From Lactuca virosa (taxonomy: Eukaryota; Streptophyta; Magnoliopsida; Asterales; Asteraceae): a stretch of DNA of 64,000 nucleotides. Under the pieces are notes generated by a model, which was not told where the DNA came from, did no database searches, and saw only the letters and a program-made list of their open reading frames with translations. Positions 60,201 to 64,000 of the stretch are shown piece by piece (position 1 is the stretch's first letter; every line of letters begins with the position of its first letter). The stretch covers positions 41,276,380 to 41,340,379 of the forward strand of contig CAKMRJ010003334.1 of assembly GCA_928212115.1 (NCBI GenBank). The letters run 5' to 3'. The position numbers and the translations under genes were made by a program.

Positions 60201-60628
60201 GCTGCAGCCTTGCTGTAAACTCTGTCTCGCTCTGGCAGCCGAACAGAACGCTGACCCACATCGGGTACCCTCGCCGTACACCGTAAGTACTCCCTCACTA
60301 GGGTCTCGTATCGTCACCAACTGTCGCTCGCAGTCTATTACGGCCCCAAATCGGCTCAACCAATCCATGCCCACTATGACACACACGTCCCCCATCGCTA
60401 TCGGGACCAGATCTATCGGGAACTCAATACCGAAGATCTCGAGTACACATCCTCGTATCACCTCCGTAGCATATACTGCTCGCTCATCAGCTATGGAAAC
60501 TCGCAGAGGTCGACTCATCGCCTCTCGTCTGCTACTGATGTGCCGACTAAACGCTATCGACACAAAAGATCGACTCGCACCCGAGTCAAATAACACTAAG
60601 GCAGGTACAGAACTCACAAGAAAAGTAC
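57275..60628 (-). pseudogene. G3 pol region, two-frame with several stops
   Basis: One frame is open from the candidate acceptor through protease (LFDSGASRSF), reverse transcriptase (FSKIDLRSGYHQ, VFIDDILVYS), RNase H (YCDASISGLG) and the integrase zinc finger. It is then hit by stops at 58377-58379 and 58368-58370. The integrase core continues to HPQTDG, where a perfect 16-bp tandem duplication (58051-58066 and 58067-58082) shifts the frame by one. The rest, with one more stop at 57800-57802, runs to the chromodomain end at 57275. Comparison with G2 shows 58368 and 57800 are single transitions. Reverse transcriptase and RNase H look intact; integrase does not. Confidence 0.93.
58051..58082. 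repeat. 16-bp tandem duplication in G3 integrase
   Basis: GTCCGTCCGTCTGGGG occurs twice without a gap. G2 has one copy of the region (near 40298-40312). The extra 16 bp exactly explain the change of reading frame on either side. Confidence 0.95.
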
Positions 60629-60692
60629 CTACGCATATCACCATATAAGCATAATATCTTAATTCAACATAAATAATTAAAGAAATACATAC
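60629..60692 (-). other. Candidate 64-nt intron at gag/protease junction of G3
   Basis: Donor GTATGT after GTTGTGGCTG and acceptor GCGTAG before GTACTTTTC on the minus strand. The interior is AT-rich, with TATGCTTAT (branch-site candidate) 16 nt before the end and a stop in the gag frame. Excision joins VVAG to TFLVSS with correct codon phase and connects the gag and protease frames. The position and flanking codons are the same as in G2, but the interior has diverged. Confidence 0.75.
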
Positions 60693-61865
60693 CAGCCACA
60701 ACATCAGGTGCTGCGCGGACCTCCTCCGCTGTCAACTGGAAAGCTCTTCCGCGAGCCTTCGGTGCCTCGACTTTTGCTGGCCGAACCTCGGTAACCCTAG
60801 CAGCAGGTGCAGATCCCTGTGCTGATCCCTGATGTAGCTGCGGACACTCGGCCTTCCGATGGCCAGTCTGGTTGCAATGAAAGCACACCATAAATCCCTT
60901 GGGGCAATCCTTGGCGATATGCCCCTCCTTGCCACACTTGTAGCAAGCACCTGATCGGCAAACCCCATCATGTCCCTTGCCGCACTTCCCGCAAGTGCGG
61001 CCCTTCTGGCCTCCAGATCTCGTATCCGCGGACTTGGTCCACTTGGCTGCCGGCTGAGACTATGCCGGCCGCCGATCCATCCTCTGAGACTCGGCCTCCT
61101 CCCTGGCCTGAGTCTCCAACTCAATCTCCCTCTTCCGGGCATTTGCCTGGAGCTCAGCAAATGTCCGGTACGTCGAGTTCGACACGAACTCCCGAATGTC
61201 TCTCCTCAGGAACGCCCAAATACCGGCTCATACGTGCCTGCTCAGTAGACACCTGCTCAGGGCAGAACATCGCCCTCTCATGAAACTTCCGGGTAACCAC
61301 AGTAACCGAATCAGTACCCTGCTTGAGGGTCAAGAACTCCTGAACCAACGTTCCCTCTCCACCGGGGAACATACTCATCTCTGAACATAGTGGTAAACCT
61401 CTCCCAGGTCACCGTGAGATCTCTCAAGAGTGAAGCTCGTCGTCACGAACTTCCACCAATCCTTCGCTCCCAAGCGAGCTGGTTCAACGCGAACCGTACC
61501 CTCAGATGCTCCGGACATGAACACGTGTAGAAGCATCCCTCGATATCAGCAATCCATCTCATCGCAGCGATCGGATCCTGCGTCCCATCAAACTCTGGTG
61601 GCTTCGTGTTGCTGAACTCCTGTAGCAACAACGAGTCACCTCCCTGAGGTCTGGCAGCAGCCACAGCTGCAGTAGCTGCAGCAGCAGCAGCCTCAGTCAC
61701 CGCGGCGTACCGCTCATCGAAAGTCTCAATCAGTGTGGTCTTGATAGACCCAAACATCTCCGGAATCTCGGCCCTGATCGCCGCCGCCACCTCATCGTGG
61801 ATCATCTGACGAAGCTCCTCGTCACTCACGCCGCTCGCCTTAGGTCTGTGGCGTGTCCCAACCAT
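60693..61865 (-). pseudogene. G3 gag, frameshifted
   Basis: Start ATG at 61865 (MVGTRHRPK). The Gag core is open to about 61460 (FDGTQDPIAAMRWIADIEGC), then shifts frame twice before the knuckle region. The last part has TCGKCGKGHDG, CYKCGKEGHIAKDC and CFHCNQTGHRKAEC knuckles in the frame that leads to the candidate intron, with a TAG at 61060-61062. No complete Gag can be made. Confidence 0.88.
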
Positions 61866-62475
61866 GATGTCTCTGAAATACAACACAATAATATCAGAGA
61901 CTCGCTCGAGTATACTCGCACTCGATAACTCAACCCTACTTGTTCCTTAGTACCCAATGGATTCTTACTTAGGGTGCGCACTGCTCCGGTGTCTTCAGTA
62001 GTACGGGCCCTATACTACCGTCCACACCGCATCAGCATTCACTCTAAGTCCTCCTCCTTGGATCCCAGATCACAAGTACACTATATCTCACTGGCATAGG
62101 CTACCCTTCGGTAGGCCTCTCATCAGCTCCTCACTGCTACCTACTCGCTCTCAAGCATCACATAGCAGCAAGATCCTTCCTAGGCTAAGGCATCACAAAT
62201 CAGGCCACTCTAGTCCTAATATGAATACCTAGCCTACTCTAGCATGCATATCATATCATATCATATCTCATAACACATAATGTAAGGGTATTTTGGGAAA
62301 TCACCGTTCGGGCGCTGGCTGATCGTACACACTGCTTCCTTCTGCCTTTCTCAAAAACTTTTACTCTTTTAGAAAAATTGTTTATTTATGTAAAACTTTC
62401 TCATTTCCTCAGTTTGAGTTCAGATTCATCCGAAGATGCACCCGAATCCCTCAAACCAAGGCTCTGATACCAACT
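61866..62475 (-). mobile_element. G3 leader with primer-binding site
   Basis: About 600 bp of untranslated leader between the right LTR and gag. The minus strand begins AGTTGGTATCAGAGCC directly after the LTR, the Met-tRNA primer-binding site missing from G2. No coding frame. Confidence 0.88.
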
Positions 62476-64000
62476 TGTAATGACGTAATTTTTCAAAACA
62501 ATTTTTCATTTTAAAACATACTTTCATTCACACTATAATCATAAAAACATAATGTATCCACTGTATCATAGCAAACATGTCCCAAGATCTCATATACATA
62601 AATCCCCTTCAGTGTGTACAGATCATGCCGGCGCCTTCCCGCGATCCTCGCTAGTACCTGAAAACACAACACATAACAACTGTAAGCATAAATGCTTAGT
62701 GAGTTCCCCAAAATACCACATACCCCACATACGCCCTTCCAGGCCATAACTCTATAGGATCTTCCGATCCATGTGTCTCAGGGGACTTCCGTCCCAAATC
62801 CCGGTAGACCTTCTGGTCCTACCCTATCGACCTTCCGGTCCGTAACCCTTGACCTTCCGGTCCATATCATCTTGACCTTCCGGTCCATACCATCTTGACC
62901 TTCCGGTCCATATCATACATAACATACATAGCACATACATATCACATAACTGCATATAGCACATACATATCACATAACCGCATATAGAACATTCATCTCA
63001 TAGCATACAAGACCTTCCGGTCACACATAGGTACCCTTCCAGGTACAGTATAGTGAGAAGACTCACCTCAATGAAGTCGGATAAACTCTCGTGCTCAACG
63101 TCCCGACTTAGCCTCCTCCTATTATTCAAATAACATTCTGATCAATATTCTCTCATGATCTCATCTCTATAACTGGGTAGAAGGCCATTCTACCCTTCCT
63201 TGAACTCTCCTGAATCAGTCCTGACCAAAACCTAAAGTCAACAAAAGTCAACGGTCAACTTTGACCCGACTCGCCGAGTGCACTAGGGTGACTCGGCGAG
63301 TACACGCCTGCCCTCTTCGCCCTGGTCCTCTCTTGACTCACTGAGTCAACCCTATGCTCCACGGGTCGTCACAGATCGCGAGTCGCGGGGCAACCCGACT
63401 CAACTCGGCGAGTACATTCCATGCTCACACTCAAACGACCTTCTGAGGTCAGATCTGTTCCTCTAATCCATAGATCTGCCTTCCCAACCACTATAATCAC
63501 GTAAAGGTCTGACCTTTACACTCATGCAATGACCAAAAAGCTTCTTTGGGTGAAATAACCCCTAAAATGGCAAAATGGCACCTAGGGCCATATCTCTAAT
63601 GAGAGTAGCAAAAAAAGCAATGTGAATAGACTCTCTGGACCTCTTAAGGTCCAGATCTATAAAGAACTCCACCTTGGGACCTCACATACTTCGAATCCAA
63701 GCCAAAGAAGGCACAAGAAACCCTAGATTCAACTAGAACACCAAATACACGAGTTTGAGCACAGATAGTACCTCTAGTAGCCTCCTCTGATGAAATGGAT
63801 GATAGATCTGAGCTCCTCAACCTTCCTTGTTTGTCCTCCTTCTTCTTTCTGCAAAAATCACACTTAGAATGATTAAATAGCCTTCCTCTTGCACTACAAG
63901 CCTTCTCTCTGCTCTCTAGGGTTTCTCAGGGGTCTGATAGCCGCAAATGGTGGCTTATAAAGGTCCTTAAAATAGGGCCAGGCCCCGAGAATTAGGGTTT
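62476..64000 (-). repeat. G3 right (5') LTR, cut by window end
   Basis: Matches 55542-57083 of the left LTR nearly base for base. A few one- to few-base indels and a deletion of about 20 bp between two dyad copies near 63405 are visible. The last about 175 bp, with the promoter-proximal dyads, lie outside the window. Confidence 0.92.

Larger units (their letters stand above)
55542..64000 (-). mobile_element. Gypsy element G3, chromodomain lineage, runs off the window
   Basis: Left LTR 55542-57257, internal region 57258-62475, right LTR from 62476. Same gene order and close relatives of the G2 proteins. The primer-binding site TGGTATCAGAGCC (minus) lies within 62459-62473, and the polypurine tract GTGGGGGAGAAT (minus) abuts 57257. 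It is inserted into G4. The LTRs look nearly identical, so insertion is recent, yet gag and pol are broken. Confidence 0.93.

Overview
This 64 kb window is plant nuclear DNA. The catalases are of the plant 492-residue type and split by GT-AG introns, most of the rest is nested LTR retrotransposons, and long (TA)n runs occur. The abundant ACTCGTCGAGT-type motifs inside the LTRs resemble Asteraceae (lettuce-like) repeats; that assignment is a recollection, not a search result. There are no prokaryotic features. The only host genes I can support are two catalase genes in direct tandem (18614-23209 and 31426-34542, both +). Each encodes 492 aa after splicing, with matching exon junctions except that the upstream copy lacks one intron.

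Layout. 1-10660: a decayed Ty3/gypsy LTR element (called G0, minus) split by a full-length Ty1/copia element (1104-9013, +) with AGTAC target duplications and a gag-pol frame broken by two stops. 11012-12584: a 5'-truncated LINE (minus) with a 13-bp target duplication. 13357-17767: a PIF/Harbinger DNA transposon (TTA duplications) with an uninterrupted Myb-like ORF1 and a three-exon transposase in which the second catalytic Asp is Asn. 17771-34542: the catalase pair; the 8.2 kb between them holds a tRNA-derived SINE with a 16-bp target duplication, a 0.4-kb tandem duplication, a LINE fragment and MITE-like elements. 35098-46414: a chromodomain gypsy element (G2, minus, AGGGT duplications) with a 2.38-kb solo LTR of another family nested in its left LTR. 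46415-50408: unique DNA, a foldback element and a copia relic. 50409-64000: three nested LTR layers. A truncated LTR (50409-52160) is interrupted by gypsy element G4 (LTR 52161-55027), which is interrupted by chromodomain gypsy element G3 (55542 to beyond the window end).

How the parts work. The catalases should act in peroxisomes on H2O2. Both have the catalytic His65/Asn138, haem-ligand Tyr348 and a C-terminal QKI peroxisomal-type signal. The retroelements are mobile-DNA load. G2 and G3 each carry a short (67 and 64 nt) GT-AG segment exactly at the gag/protease junction whose removal joins gag to pol in frame. This suggests that splicing sets the Gag to Gag-Pol ratio. The LTR families also share a plan: a TATA-like box and, about 550-850 nt downstream, an array of palindromes whose sequence differs from family to family.

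Best leads: the gag/pro mini-intron, the family-specific palindrome arrays and position-conserved minisatellites in the LTRs, and the mismatch between young LTRs and heavily broken coding regions. All alignments and counts were made by eye.
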